A stretch of 64,000 nucleotides of DNA from Brucella thiophenivorans (GCF_002252445.1 NZ_NNRJ01000018.1:1-64000); one strand, 5' to 3'; positions 16,986-27,639 are shown, counted from the stretch's first letter. The notes: generated by a model not told the origin, from the sequence alone. Numbers and translations are program-made.

Positions 16986-17636
16986 ATGATCCGTAGTTTT
17001 GGTTCAGGAGAATTCTTTTTCATCCTTGAAGGCGCACGCTGGACGGTCTTGCTGTCAATCCTCGCTTTTACTTTCGGAGGCCTTGCGGGTTTGCTAGTTG
17101 CGCTTGGGCGTACCAGCCGGATGAAATGGCTTCGTTATACCATGGCGACCTATATCCAGATTTTCCAGGGTACTCCGCTGCTTATCCAGCTCTTCTTCGT
17201 TTATTTTGGCCTGCCGCTTTTGGGGCTGCGCGTCGATGTTTGGGTGGCCATGATTGTTGGGCTTTCATTGCATGCCAGCGCATTTTTGGGTGAAATCTGG
17301 CGCGGAAGCATTGAAGCTGTGCCTGCTGGTCAGGATGAGGCCGCACGTGCACTCGGCGTTGGATATTTTGATCGCATGAAAGATGTCGTCCTGCCGCAAG
17401 CATTTCGCATTGGCCTGCCAGCAACCATCGGATTTCTGGTCAATCTGATTAAGGGAACGGCACTGGCCGCGCTGCTTGGTCTGACGGAACTTACCCGTTC
17501 GGGGCAGTTGATGGCCAATATCACATTCGAGCCGATGAAAGTCTTTGGCACGGTAGGTCTGATGTATTTCGTCATTTGTGTGCCGCTCACTTACTACAGC
17601 GCCCGGATCGAGAAGCGCCTCAACGCTTCGCGCTAA
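16986..17636 (+). CDS. Polar amino acid ABC transporter permease 2
   Basis: This is a 216-residue permease of the same family as its upstream neighbour, with YIQIFQGTPLLIQLFFVYFG (about 56-75) and the EAA loop block SAFLGEIWRGSIEAVPAGQDEAARALG. The ribosome site is GAGG, 9 bases before the ATG. Together with the upstream permease it should form the channel for the SBP_bac_3 protein encoded 30 bases downstream. Confidence 0.9.
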   Translation: MIRSFGSGEFFFILEGARWTVLLSILAFTFGGLAGLLVALGRTSRMKWLRYTMATYIQIFQGTPLLIQLFFVYFGLPLLGLRVDVWVAMIVGLSLHASAFLGEIWRGSIEAVPAGQDEAARALGVGYFDRMKDVVLPQAFRIGLPATIGFLVNLIKGTALAALLGLTELTRSGQLMANITFEPMKVFGTVGLMYFVICVPLTYYSARIEKRLNASR

Positions 17637-17666
17637 ATCAACAATAAATAAACTAGAGGTAAGAAC

Positions 17667-18506
17667 ATGTTTAATCGAAATTCTACGCTTTCGAAGCTCG
17701 CATTCAGTCTGGCAGCAGGTGTTGTTGCATCTCTTTGGACTTCGGGTGCAGCATTGGCTGCATCGCCGGAAGAAATCAAAGCCAAGGGCGTTGCCGTGGT
17801 TGGGGTTCAGATGGACCAGTTTCCATGGGGCTTTATCGATGAGAATGGCAAGAATGGCGGCTACGATATTGAGGTTGCCAATTTGATTGCCAAGGAACTT
17901 GGCGTGGAGGTCAAGTTCGAACGCGTTACCGGCCAGAACCGTATTCCATTGCTGACCAATGGAATGGTGGATTTTCTTGTGCCGTCTATGACGATCACGC
18001 CGGAACGCGCCAAAGTTATTCAGTTTGTGCTGCCTTACTCCGCAAACGACATCACTGTTTGGGGCAAGAAAGACCTCGATATCAAAGGCAATGAAGACCT
18101 TGCTAACTATACAATCGGTGTCAATCGTGGCAGTGCGTTTGAGCCGATCCTTAGAAGGGTTGCACCAGCGGGAACGAAAACCAAAGGTTTCGATGATGAC
18201 GCAACAACCGTGCAAGCCCTTTTGTCTGGACAGGTAGACGCTATTCTCGGAAGTCTGACCTATGGTTTGGTGATCGACAGCACGGGGAATGGCGGTAACT
18301 ATGACCGCAAGTACAAGGCTGCAGATAATATTCAGGCCATGGCCGTTCGTAAAGGCGATCAGGAAATGCTCGACTATCTCAATGATTTCGTAACGCGTCA
18401 TAACGCGGACGGATCATTGGATGCGCTTTACAAAAAGTGGATCGGTGTCGACCGCCCGAAATTGCCGACCCAGCTTGAAGGCGTGGATTTTACGGGCAAG
18501 CAATAG
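17667..18506 (+). CDS. Periplasmic amino acid-binding protein (family 3)
   Basis: This is a 279-residue solute-binding protein of family 3. A signal peptide with an ALA cleavage motif ends near residue 31 (SGAALAASPEE). The mature protein shows VVGVQMDQFPWGFIDENG, GGYDIEVANLIAKELGVEV and TNGMVDFLVPSMTITPERAK, all family landmarks. It carries the specificity of the importer, which I cannot name from sequence. The usual Arg after the MTIT block is present in PERAK, consistent with binding a carboxylate. Two stem-loops follow the gene before hyuA. Confidence 0.9.
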   Translation: MFNRNSTLSKLAFSLAAGVVASLWTSGAALAASPEEIKAKGVAVVGVQMDQFPWGFIDENGKNGGYDIEVANLIAKELGVEVKFERVTGQNRIPLLTNGMVDFLVPSMTITPERAKVIQFVLPYSANDITVWGKKDLDIKGNEDLANYTIGVNRGSAFEPILRRVAPAGTKTKGFDDDATTVQALLSGQVDAILGSLTYGLVIDSTGNGGNYDRKYKAADNIQAMAVRKGDQEMLDYLNDFVTRHNADGSLDALYKKWIGVDRPKLPTQLEGVDFTGKQ

Positions 18507-18530
18507 TTCAGCCTGTGGCCTGAAATAGAA

Positions 18531-18609
18531 GGTGTGTGGGGCTAACCGCACACCGACCACCAAAGCATTCACATTCAACGACATTGAACCCGCAAAGGAT
18601 ATTTGCGGG
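18531..18609 (+). other. Two stem-loops between binding-protein gene and hyuA
   Basis: The first hairpin pairs 18531-18539 with 18546-18554 (one G-T wobble). The second, perfect over 8 bases, pairs CCCGCAAA at 18589-18596 with TTTGCGGG at 18602-18609. Neither has a T-run. They sit in the 187-base gap before hyuA and could protect the binding-protein message or adjust hyuAB expression. Confidence 0.55.
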
Positions 18610-18693
18610 AACTGATAAACACGTGCCGCTCTACAGCTTACCGGCTGCGCCCGCACATACCGTATTGATCTCTTTCTGGGAGTTAAGCAGAAC

Positions 18694-20781
18694 ATGACGA
18701 TAGATGGCAAACTGATCAGGGTTGGTGTCGATATTGGCGGAACCTTTACTGATGTGGCGATGGAAGTGGGTGAGACTCTTCATTCGACCAAGGTGCTTAC
18801 GGATTACGCATTTCCGGAAAACGCTATCATCAAGGCTATTTGTGAAGTCGCCGAAAAAGCTGAAGTCAAGCTTGAGCAGATCGACACCGTTATTCACGGC
18901 ACAACACTTGCCACCAATGCCCTCATTGAGCGGCGCGGTGCCAAAACTGCACTGGTAACAACCAAAGGCTTCCGCGACGTTATCGAAATGCGCACTGAAA
19001 GCCGCTTTGAGCAATACGATCTGGATATTGTCCTGCCCGCACCACTTGTTCCGCGCAACGACCGATTGGTTATCGATGAGCGTATTGGAGCGAATGGCGA
19101 AATTCTAAAGCCGCTTGATGATGCGGAAGTCGATGCGCTTTGCGACCGCATTATTGCGGATGGGTATGAAAGCGTCGCTATCGGCTTCATTCATTCGTAC
19201 CTGAATGGGGAACATGAGCGCCGTTTCCGCGATCGGTTGTTAGCCAAAAAACCTGATCTCTCGGTTTCAATTTCGTCGGAGGTCTCGCCACAGATGCGTG
19301 AGTTCCAGCGCTTTAATACGGTTTGTGCGAACGCCTATGTAAAACCCCTGATGGCTTCTTATCTCAATCGCCTTGTTGGGCGTTTGCGCGAAGAGGGGCT
19401 GCTTTCGCCGGTATTCATGATCCATTCGGGCGGCGGCATCATCAGCATTGAAAGTGCGATTGAATTTCCAGTTCGTCTGCTTGAATCAGGCCCCGCAGGA
19501 GGCGCAATTTTTGCAGCCTACATTGCGGCCAATCACAAACTCGATCAGGTTGTCTCCTACGATATGGGTGGGACAACTGCAAAAATATGTCTGATTGAAC
19601 AGCAGGTTCCAAAGACTTCCAAGACCTTTGAAGTCGCGCGTACATATCGCTTCAAGAAGGGCAGCGGCATGCCAATTTCCATTCCGGTTATCGAAATGGT
19701 CGAGATCGGCGCTGGTGGTGGCTCGATTGCAACGGTGGATTCCATGCGCCAGATCCGAGTAGGTCCGCATAGTGCTGGTTCCGAGCCTGGACCTGCATGC
19801 TATGATCGCGGTGGTGTTCATCCAACCGTTACTGATGCCGATGTTATTCTTGGTCGTCTTGATCCCGATAGCTTTGCTGGCGGTGCTATGAAGTTGTCCC
19901 GCGGCGCGTCTGAAAAGGCGATGGAAGCCGATATTGGTAGTAAGCTTGGTTCCGATGTTGCAACGGCTGCTTATGGTTTGAGTGAAGTCGTCGACGAGAA
20001 CATGAGCAACGCAGCCCGTATGCACGCAGTTGAAAACGGGAAGGAATTGTCAGAGTTCACCATGATTGCTTTTGGTGGAGCAGCCCCTGTTCATGCGGCA
20101 CGTCTTTGCGAAAAGCTGGGCGTCAATGATCTTCTCATTCCACCCGGTGCAGGCGTCGGTTCAGCGATTGGCTTTTTACGTGCCCCTTTTGGTTTTGAAT
20201 CAGTGCGCAGTGCCTATAGCCGCCTAAGCCGTTTTGATGGCACCGCGATCAATACGGTCATCAGCGAATTGGTTGACGAGGCAACCTCCTTTGTCCGTTC
20301 GGGTGCGCCTGATGCCGACCCATCGCTCGAATGCACAGCCTATATGCGCTATGCGGGCCAAGGCTGGGAAGTGCCTGTCACCATCGAAGTTCGCGACTAT
20401 CAGGATGCAGATGCTACCCTTTTCCGCAGCCTTTTCGATGAATGCTATGAACGTTTCTTCGGTCGTGTGATTGATGATCTCGACGTTGAAATTGTGAGCT
20501 GGTCGTTGCGTGCAAGTGCAGATGCGGCCGCTCCATCGCCAGCAAAGCCTGTAAACAAACAGTCGCAAGCATCCGTATCTGGTCAGCGACAGATATTCGA
20601 TGTTCTGGAGGAACGTTTTCTGGACGCGTCTGTGGTTGAACGTGCCGATATGAAACCGGGTGATTGGATCGCCGGACCTGCTGTCATCACAGAACGCGAA
20701 ACATCAACCATCGTGACTGCTAGCCGCGAAGTGATCATGCAGGCCGATGGATGCCTGTTGTTGCGCGCAAAAGCTGCTTGA
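18694..20781 (+). CDS. hyuA: Hydantoinase/oxoprolinase family protein, subunit A (HyuA-like)
   Basis: This is a 695-residue protein of the HyuA / 5-oxoprolinase / acetone-carboxylase beta superfamily. The N-terminal ATP-binding actin-like domain starts with RVGVDIGGTFTDVAME (about 8-23), followed by HGTTLATNALIERRGAKTAL. Further blocks are MIHSGGGI, LESGPAGGAIFAA, SYDMGGTTAKICLIE, GSEPGPACYDRGG and PPGAGVGSAIGF. These enzymes hydrolyse ATP to open a cyclic amide or carboxylate substrate together with subunit B, encoded next. Subfamily substrates include 5-oxoproline and N-methylhydantoin. No separate dihydropyrimidinase or carbamoylase is present here, so the substrate is open. The start is ATG 18694 after GGAG. 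Confidence 0.9.
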   Translation: MTIDGKLIRVGVDIGGTFTDVAMEVGETLHSTKVLTDYAFPENAIIKAICEVAEKAEVKLEQIDTVIHGTTLATNALIERRGAKTALVTTKGFRDVIEMRTESRFEQYDLDIVLPAPLVPRNDRLVIDERIGANGEILKPLDDAEVDALCDRIIADGYESVAIGFIHSYLNGEHERRFRDRLLAKKPDLSVSISSEVSPQMREFQRFNTVCANAYVKPLMASYLNRLVGRLREEGLLSPVFMIHSGGGIISIESAIEFPVRLLESGPAGGAIFAAYIAANHKLDQVVSYDMGGTTAKICLIEQQVPKTSKTFEVARTYRFKKGSGMPISIPVIEMVEIGAGGGSIATVDSMRQIRVGPHSAGSEPGPACYDRGGVHPTVTDADVILGRLDPDSFAGGAMKLSRGASEKAMEADIGSKLGSDVATAAYGLSEVVDENMSNAARMHAVENGKELSEFTMIAFGGAAPVHAARLCEKLGVNDLLIPPGAGVGSAIGFLRAPFGFESVRSAYSRLSRFDGTAINTVISELVDEATSFVRSGAPDADPSLECTAYMRYAGQGWEVPVTIEVRDYQDADATLFRSLFDECYERFFGRVIDDLDVEIVSWSLRASADAAAPSPAKPVNKQSQASVSGQRQIFDVLEERFLDASVVERADMKPGDWIAGPAVITERETSTIVTASREVIMQADGCLLLRAKAA

Positions 20782-20792
20782 GGAATGTTATT

Positions 20793-22430
20793 ATGACAAA
20801 GAAACCTATTTCTGACGTCCATATGCAGATCATGTGGAACCGCCTTATTTCCGTTGTTGAAGAACAGGCAGTGACACTTATCCGCACCGCTTTCAGTACA
20901 AGTGTGCGTGAATCTGGTGATCTTTCGGCGGGTGTTTTCAATCGTGCTGGCTTGATGATCGCACAAGCTGTGACTGGTACGCCAGGACACGTCAATGCCA
21001 TGGCGGAAGCAGTCGGCCATTTCATCAATGACATTGGCCGTGAGAATATTTTTGAGGGTGATGTTTACATTACCAACGATCCTTGGAAGGGTACAGGACA
21101 TCTGCATGACTTCACTGTTGTGTCGCCAAGCTTCCGCAAAGGCGAGCTGACTGGCTTTTTTGCGTGTACGGCACACGTTGTTGATGTGGGTGGCCGTGGC
21201 TTTGGACCGGACGCAAATGAGGTTTATGAGGAAGGCATTTTTGTGCCGATCATGAAATTTGCGGAACGCGGTGTGGTCAACAAGGACCTCGTCAATATTT
21301 TGCGTAACAACGTGCGCGAAAGCCATCAGGTTGTCGGCGATGTCTACTCATTGGCGGCTTGTAATGAGATCGGTCATCGCCGCTTGATGGACATGATGGA
21401 TGAATTCCATCTCGACGATCTTGAAGGACTGGCTGATTTCATTTTCAAGCGCAGCTATGATGCGACGCTCGAACGGCTCGCTGCCTTGCCGCATGGAACA
21501 TATTCTAATGTTATGCGGGTCGATGGTTATCTTGATCCCATCGACATTGTTGTGCGCCTTGATGTGCATTCCGATCATATTCTGGCAGACTTCACCGGTA
21601 CGTCCGCGCCAAGCCCAAAGGGGATCAATTGTCCGCTGATCTATTCAGCAGCCTATGCGTGTTATGGCCTGAAATGTTCCCTTGCGCCGGAAATTCCCAA
21701 CAATCATGCCTCGCTGCTGCCATTCAAGGTGACGGCGCCGAAGGATTGCATTCTTAATGCGCAGCGTCCGGCACCTGTTTCAGTCCGCCACGTTCTTGGT
21801 CACCTCGTGCCGGATGCGGTACTTGGTGCGGTTCACAAGATGCTGCCGGGAAAAATTCCGGCGGAAGGATCAGGCGCCTTGTGGAATCTGCATGTCAGCG
21901 CGCGTCCATTGACCGGCGCGGAAGCACCAAAGGATGGTGGCCATCGCGCTGAAGTGCTGTTGTTTAATAGTGGAGGAACGGGAGCGCGTCCGCAACTTGA
22001 TGGTTTGAGTGCGACGGCCTTTCCAAGTGGCGTGCATTCTATGTCGATTGAAGCCACCGAACATGTCGGTCCGGTTATCTTCTGGCGTAAGGAATTGCGC
22101 GATGGGTCTGGCGGTGCGGGGCAATATCGTGGTGGCCTTGGACAGGTTGTTGAGATCGCGCCAACCGAAGGTCATGAGATTTATTTCAATGCCATGTTCG
22201 ACCGCATCAAGCATCCGCCACGTGGTCGCGAGGGTGGCGAGAATGGTGCTGCAGGCGCAGTCGTTCTTGATGATGGTACGGTCCTCAACGCCAAGGGCAG
22301 ACAGCACGTACCCGCTGGTCGTCGTCTGATCCTTGAGCTGCCCGGTGGCGGTGGCTATGGTCCGGTCGATAAGCGGTCGGAAGAGGCTGTGCAGCGAGAT
22401 CTTGAATTTGACTATGTCATAAACGGGTAA
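20793..22430 (+). CDS. hyuB: Hydantoinase/oxoprolinase family protein, subunit B (HyuB-like)
   Basis: This is a 545-residue HyuB-family subunit. Landmarks are MQIMWNRLISVVEEQAVTLI near the N-terminus, SGDLSAGVFNRAGLMIAQAV, ITNDPWKGTGHLHDFTVVSP (metal-binding His/Asp block), NCPLIYSAAYACYG, and a glycine-rich C-terminus LPGGGGYGPV. It forms the catalytic complex with HyuA. I chose ATG 20793, 11 bases after the hyuA stop, with GAGGAATG upstream. A terminator hairpin follows, so the aminotransferase downstream may be expressed at a lower level. Confidence 0.9.
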   Translation: MTKKPISDVHMQIMWNRLISVVEEQAVTLIRTAFSTSVRESGDLSAGVFNRAGLMIAQAVTGTPGHVNAMAEAVGHFINDIGRENIFEGDVYITNDPWKGTGHLHDFTVVSPSFRKGELTGFFACTAHVVDVGGRGFGPDANEVYEEGIFVPIMKFAERGVVNKDLVNILRNNVRESHQVVGDVYSLAACNEIGHRRLMDMMDEFHLDDLEGLADFIFKRSYDATLERLAALPHGTYSNVMRVDGYLDPIDIVVRLDVHSDHILADFTGTSAPSPKGINCPLIYSAAYACYGLKCSLAPEIPNNHASLLPFKVTAPKDCILNAQRPAPVSVRHVLGHLVPDAVLGAVHKMLPGKIPAEGSGALWNLHVSARPLTGAEAPKDGGHRAEVLLFNSGGTGARPQLDGLSATAFPSGVHSMSIEATEHVGPVIFWRKELRDGSGGAGQYRGGLGQVVEIAPTEGHEIYFNAMFDRIKHPPRGREGGENGAAGAVVLDDGTVLNAKGRQHVPAGRRLILELPGGGGYGPVDKRSEEAVQRDLEFDYVING

Positions 22431-22444
22431 TTGCAAGAATTTCA

Positions 22445-22472
22445 GAAGCCGCCGCATGGGCGGCTTCTTTTG
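22445..22472 (+). terminator. Intrinsic terminator after hyuB
   Basis: GAAGCCGCC (22445-22453) and GGCGGCTTC (22459-22467) form a perfect 9-base stem with a 5-base loop, followed by TTTTG. It lies 15 bases after the hyuB stop and 28 bases before the next start codon, so the aminotransferase gene is either a read-through product or has its own start signals. Confidence 0.75.
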
Positions 22473-22500
22473 TCTCAATGATTGGAAAAGAGCGTTCAAA

Positions 22501-23703
22501 ATGAATTATGAAAACCGCCGATCAGCAGGTGTGAAGGCTTCGCCCAGCATGGCAGTTTCGATGGCCGCCAAAAAGCTCCGCGCTGAAGGCCGTGATATTG
22601 TCGATCTCTCTTTGGGAGAGCCAGATTTTGAGCCACCCGTAAATGTTGTGGAGGCGGCGTGTGTTGCAGTGAAAGCAGGCGGCATCCGTTATGGCGCGGC
22701 CGCAGGAAATGAAGCGCTTCGGAATGCAATCATTGCCAAGTTCAAACGAGATAACCAGCTTGATTTCAGCCTCGACGAACTGACAGTCGCCAATGGTGCG
22801 AAGCAGATTTTGTTTGATGCATTTCTTGCAACACTTGAAGAGGGTGACGAGGTTATTATTCCGACGCCATGTTGGGTTTCATATGCCGATATTGTTTCAC
22901 TCCACGGCGGCAAACCGGTTTTCGTGAATTGCGGAGCCGAAACAGGTTTCAAACTCACATCAGCGCAACTAGAAGCAGCGATCACCCCGCGCACGCGTTG
23001 GCTGATGCTGAACTCACCATCCAATCCCACTGGCGCGGTTTACAGTGCAGACGAATATGAGCAATTGGCTGCTGTACTCGAAAAGCACGAACGGATTCTC
23101 ATCCTTTCCGACGAGATTTATGAGCATATCCTGTTAAGTGAAGTGCCTTTTGTCTCGTTTGGGAGTGTATGTCTGCAATTGCGTGAGCGCACGCTGATCG
23201 TCAACGGTGTTTCCAAAGCCTATGCCATGACTGGTTGGCGTGTCGGTTATGCGGCGGGGCCTAAGGCACTGATTGCTGCGATCAACAAAATGCAATCTCA
23301 AAGTGTCACGTCCGTCTGTGGTGTAGCACAGGCAGCGGCAAAAGCGGCGCTTGATGGCGATCAGGGTTTTGTTGCGAAAGCCGCTCAAACCTTCAGCCAG
23401 CGTGTTGACTTGGTATCTGGTTATCTTAGCCAAATAGCTGAGATTGAGTTTCTCAAACCAGCAGGGGCTTTTTATGCATTTATCGGTGTCGAACAGTTGA
23501 TCGGAAGGCAAACGCCGTCGGGCGTGACGCTCAATGATGATACGGACATTGCAAGTTATTTGCTCAATGCGTTTGGTGTTTCCAGTGTGCCGGGGATCGC
23601 GTTTGGTGCGCCGGGTTTTATTCGATTATCTATTGCGGCTTCCGATGAAGAGCTTATCAAAGCATGTGCTCGGCTGAAAGATATGGTCGCTTCTTTATCG
23701 TAG
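22501..23703 (+). CDS. Class I PLP aminotransferase (aspartate aminotransferase-like)
   Basis: This is a 400-residue fold-type I aminotransferase of subgroup I-gamma, similar in layout to rhizobial AatA. Landmarks are LSLGEPDFEPP (37-47), the PLP-stacking PTPCWVSYAD (121-130), NSPSNPTGAV (171-180) and the Schiff-base lysine in NGVSKAYAMTGWRVGY (Lys239). It transfers amino groups between an amino acid and a 2-oxoacid. After HyuAB ring opening it could deaminate the released amino acid. ATG 22501 is chosen; the longer frame from 22456 runs through the terminator. Convergent with kdgD. Confidence 0.88.
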   Translation: MNYENRRSAGVKASPSMAVSMAAKKLRAEGRDIVDLSLGEPDFEPPVNVVEAACVAVKAGGIRYGAAAGNEALRNAIIAKFKRDNQLDFSLDELTVANGAKQILFDAFLATLEEGDEVIIPTPCWVSYADIVSLHGGKPVFVNCGAETGFKLTSAQLEAAITPRTRWLMLNSPSNPTGAVYSADEYEQLAAVLEKHERILILSDEIYEHILLSEVPFVSFGSVCLQLRERTLIVNGVSKAYAMTGWRVGYAAGPKALIAAINKMQSQSVTSVCGVAQAAAKAALDGDQGFVAKAAQTFSQRVDLVSGYLSQIAEIEFLKPAGAFYAFIGVEQLIGRQTPSGVTLNDDTDIASYLLNAFGVSSVPGIAFGAPGFIRLSIAASDEELIKACARLKDMVASLS

Positions 23704-23714
23704 CAGATTGCGTA

Positions 23715-23750
23715 AAACAAAGCCGCAGGTAAAAGCCCGCGGCTTTGTTT
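23715..23750. terminator. Bidirectional intrinsic terminator
   Basis: A perfect 12-base stem pairs 23715-23726 with 23739-23750 around a 12-base loop, with A-rich and T-rich outer ends on both strands. It separates the converging aminotransferase and kdgD genes. Confidence 0.8.
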
Positions 23751-23761
23751 GTTGTTGTGAC

Positions 23762-24730
<969 letters not shown>

Positions 24731-24757
24731 TTAGATGATGAGTGTCAACAAGTTATA

Positions 24758-25492
24758 TTATAAGTTATCGCGGGCCTGCCGCAAAATTGCGCGATAGCGC
24801 ATTTGGCTTCCCTTCAGGTGGCTTCGCATCGCTTCGCGGGCACCATCTTCATCGCCAGTGGCGATAGCCTCAATAATGCGCTCATGCTCTTTATGAAGAT
24901 GTGCAATATAGTTGCCGGAACTGGCATCATTTCCGGGTTGCAGTGCTGCGCGCGGGATGACGCCGCTGCCGATCATTGTCAGGAATTCACGAAACCGCGG
25001 GTTATTGGAAGCGTCGGCGATGGCAATATGTAACGCAAAGTCGGCCTCGGCAGTTGATTGACCCGCTTCAAGGCAGGCGAGAACCTGCCTGTGACACATG
25101 ATGATATTCTCTTCCTGCTGCGGGGAGCGACGTATGGCAGCAAGACCTGCGGCTTCGATCTCGACGCCTGTTCTGAGCTCCAGAAGTTCGATAACAGACG
25201 AGATACGTTCATAATTCAGGTTTTGAAATGGCAGCATCTCCTGCGGCTGTGTTTCGAGGACGAACACACCCGCACCCTGCCGTGCTTCAACCAAACCGTC
25301 TGCGCGTAAGGCTGCAATCGCCTCACGTATGACTGTGCGGCTCACACCCATAGATTCGGTTAGCTTTGCCTCGCTTGGCAATTTCATGCCAGGTTTGAAG
25401 GTGCCTGACTGGATGACCTCTCTAAGCTCGCCGCTTACTCGTACGACAAGATTGCCGGTTGCGCGTGATGAAGGCTCGTTTTTACTGATCAA
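24758..25492 (-). CDS. GntR-family regulator, FadR subfamily, of kdgD
   Basis: This is a 244-residue FCD-type GntR protein: winged helix GMKLPSEAKLTESMGVSRT and VIREAIAALRADGLVEARQG, then an FCD domain with DFALHIAIADASNN and AHLHKEHERIIEAI metal-ligand blocks. It lies 72 bases upstream of kdgD on the same strand, so it probably regulates glucarate-type catabolism and itself. The TTG start at 25492 has a poorly spaced GAGG; a start slightly downstream is possible. A short dyad TTATATTATAA (24753-24763) overlaps its 3' end in front of kdgD and may be an operator. It is not the partner of the GntR at 13.8 kb: the two share only family-level similarity. Confidence 0.83.
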   Translation of the reverse strand: MISKNEPSSRATGNLVVRVSGELREVIQSGTFKPGMKLPSEAKLTESMGVSRTVIREAIAALRADGLVEARQGAGVFVLETQPQEMLPFQNLNYERISSVIELLELRTGVEIEAAGLAAIRRSPQQEENIIMCHRQVLACLEAGQSTAEADFALHIAIADASNNPRFREFLTMIGSGVIPRAALQPGNDASSGNYIAHLHKEHERIIEAIATGDEDGAREAMRSHLKGSQMRYRAILRQARDNL

Positions 25493-25906
25493 TGCCTCGA
25501 TCTTTCTGAATGGCTGATTTCAATCTTGTAACAAGACTGGTTTCAAACGACAAGGCGAGCTTAAGCTATTGTCTGATATGTTGACGGATTTTGATTAAAT
25601 CATAGCATAAGTGCAGGTATTGCTCACGCATGCCCATTGATTTCAGGGTGTGACAGTTATGGAGGGCAGCACTTGGATTTCTGAGCCTAGAGCGTGTCGC
25701 GCTCAATCGTATCCACCGGGCTCGCTCTATCCAAATGTTTTTAAGCATGTCTTTATCCCACAACCGGTTCCCACTTTTGGGAGACATGCGCTAGATATTT
25801 AAGTGGAGCGGTTGTGTTCAGAGTGATAAACCTGCGGAGCGGAATCAACGAGCCCGAAAAGCAAATTACTTTACCGCGCATTTCGTAGCCGCGGGGGAGA
25901 TCGAAC
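25493..25906. other. Intergenic region without a gene, holding one repeat element
   Basis: This 414-base gap between the gntR and EamA-family genes holds a Bru-RS-like element (25687-25794, listed separately). Apart from that there is only an AT-rich stretch next to gntR. A 73-codon minus-strand frame at 25566-25787 covers most of the repeat and has no protein character, so I do not call it. Confidence 0.7.
25687..25794. repeat. Bru-RS-like palindromic intergenic repeat
   Basis: The element runs from CTAGAGCGTGTC to GACATGCGCTAG, so its ends are inverted copies matching at 10 of 12 positions, and it is bounded by CTAG on both sides. The interior (ACCGGGCTCGCTCTAT, AAGCATGTCTTTATCCC, CCGGTTCCCACTTTTGGGAG) resembles short intergenic repeats common in Brucellaceae. 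CTAG fits the YTAR target preferred by IS711, which is known to insert in Bru-RS elements. Identification is from memory of the pattern, not from a search. Confidence 0.6.
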
Positions 25907-26800
25907 TTGCCGATTTATGAATTGGCTGCTTTGGGAGCGGCTTTTTGTTGGGCTTTAACAGGGCTTATATCGGCAGGACCAGCGGGGCATCTTGGTGCAC
26001 CGACATACAATCTGGTTCGTCAGTTATTCGTGACGAGTATTCTACTTGTCTATGTGCTTGTCACCGGCACGTGGCGACAGCTTGATAGCTACAATCTTGG
26101 GCCACTTATCCTGTCGGGGTTTATTGGAATTTTCCTCGGTGACACGGTGCTTTTCGCTACGCTCAATCGCTTGGGACCTCGTCGCGCAGGCATTCTTTTT
26201 GCAATGAATGCACCTATTGCTGCGGTTCTGGGCTGGATGGTTTTGGGTGAGACACTGACGGCACGTTCCGTGCTTGGAATTGTTTTCACCATTGCTGGCG
26301 TATGTCTCGCTATTTTCTTTGGTAAAAGACGATTGCAGAAGCACCCATGGGAAGCCGTCAAAGGCGCATTATGGGTTGGGATCGTTTTTGGAATGCTGGC
26401 GGCTCTCGGGCAGGCCATTGGCTCAATTATTGTGCGTCCCGTCATGGAAACCGGAATTGATCCGTTCGTTGGCTCTCTGATGCGCGTTGGTGTTGCGGCA
26501 GCATGTCTAAGTGTATTGACGCAATTGCCAATCTCAACTGTCAAACCGCGAAATCCTCCGACATTGCCAATCCTTGCGATGACAGCTCTTTCCGGATTTG
26601 TTTCATTGGCAGTAGGTATGACATTGCTTTTGTTTGCCTTGTCTGGCGGCAAGACCGGAATTGTCTCAACGATTTCTGCAACGACACCGGTGATTATTTT
26701 ACCGCTTTTGTGGTTGCGGACAGGTGAAAGACCTGCTGCAGGTGCTTGGGTTGGTGCGGCATCCGTCGTTATAGGATTGGCTTTGATTGTCTATCGATAG
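25907..26800 (+). CDS. EamA-family (DMT superfamily) transporter
   Basis: This is a 297-residue membrane protein with ten predicted helices arranged as two EamA repeats (about 1-135 and 150-297). Blocks are ALGAAFCWALTGLI at the N-terminus, LGDTVLFATLNRLGPRRAGILFAMNAP and LGETLTARSVLGIVF in repeat 1, and a second-repeat end AAGAWVGAASVVIGLALIVYR. Such proteins export metabolites or amino acids. Substrate cannot be told from sequence. The start is TTG 25907, with GGGGGAGA 7 bases upstream; no ATG is suitable. It is monocistronic. Confidence 0.83.
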   Translation: MPIYELAALGAAFCWALTGLISAGPAGHLGAPTYNLVRQLFVTSILLVYVLVTGTWRQLDSYNLGPLILSGFIGIFLGDTVLFATLNRLGPRRAGILFAMNAPIAAVLGWMVLGETLTARSVLGIVFTIAGVCLAIFFGKRRLQKHPWEAVKGALWVGIVFGMLAALGQAIGSIIVRPVMETGIDPFVGSLMRVGVAAACLSVLTQLPISTVKPRNPPTLPILAMTALSGFVSLAVGMTLLLFALSGGKTGIVSTISATTPVIILPLLWLRTGERPAAGAWVGAASVVIGLALIVYR

Positions 26801-26896
26801 TCAATAAACAGATATTGGTTGCGCGTGTTTCGATGATAGCCAACAAAAGCAGCGCAGGCATAGGATAATAATAGAAAAATCCTCCCACTATTGTGA

Positions 26897-27574
<678 letters not shown>

Positions 27575-27580
27575 CATGAG

Positions 27581-27614
27581 AAGGCCGGAGATATTATGTC
27601 TCCGGCCTTTTTTG
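27581..27614 (+). terminator. Intrinsic terminator after gst
   Basis: AAGGCCGGAG (27581-27590) pairs perfectly with CTCCGGCCTT (27600-27609), followed by a run of T. It also separates gst from the converging sensor operon. Confidence 0.85.
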
Positions 27615-27639
27615 TAAGTGCTTGGGAGTTGAAGGCTAT

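Noticed and set aside
17265-18401. 378-codon frame antisense to the permease and binding-protein genes
   Set aside because: It lies opposite well-supported ABC transporter genes and has no family resemblance and biased, shadow-like composition (His, Arg and Cys rich).
25566-25787. 73-codon frame within the repeat region
   Set aside because: It covers the Bru-RS-like repeat, so coding is unlikely.
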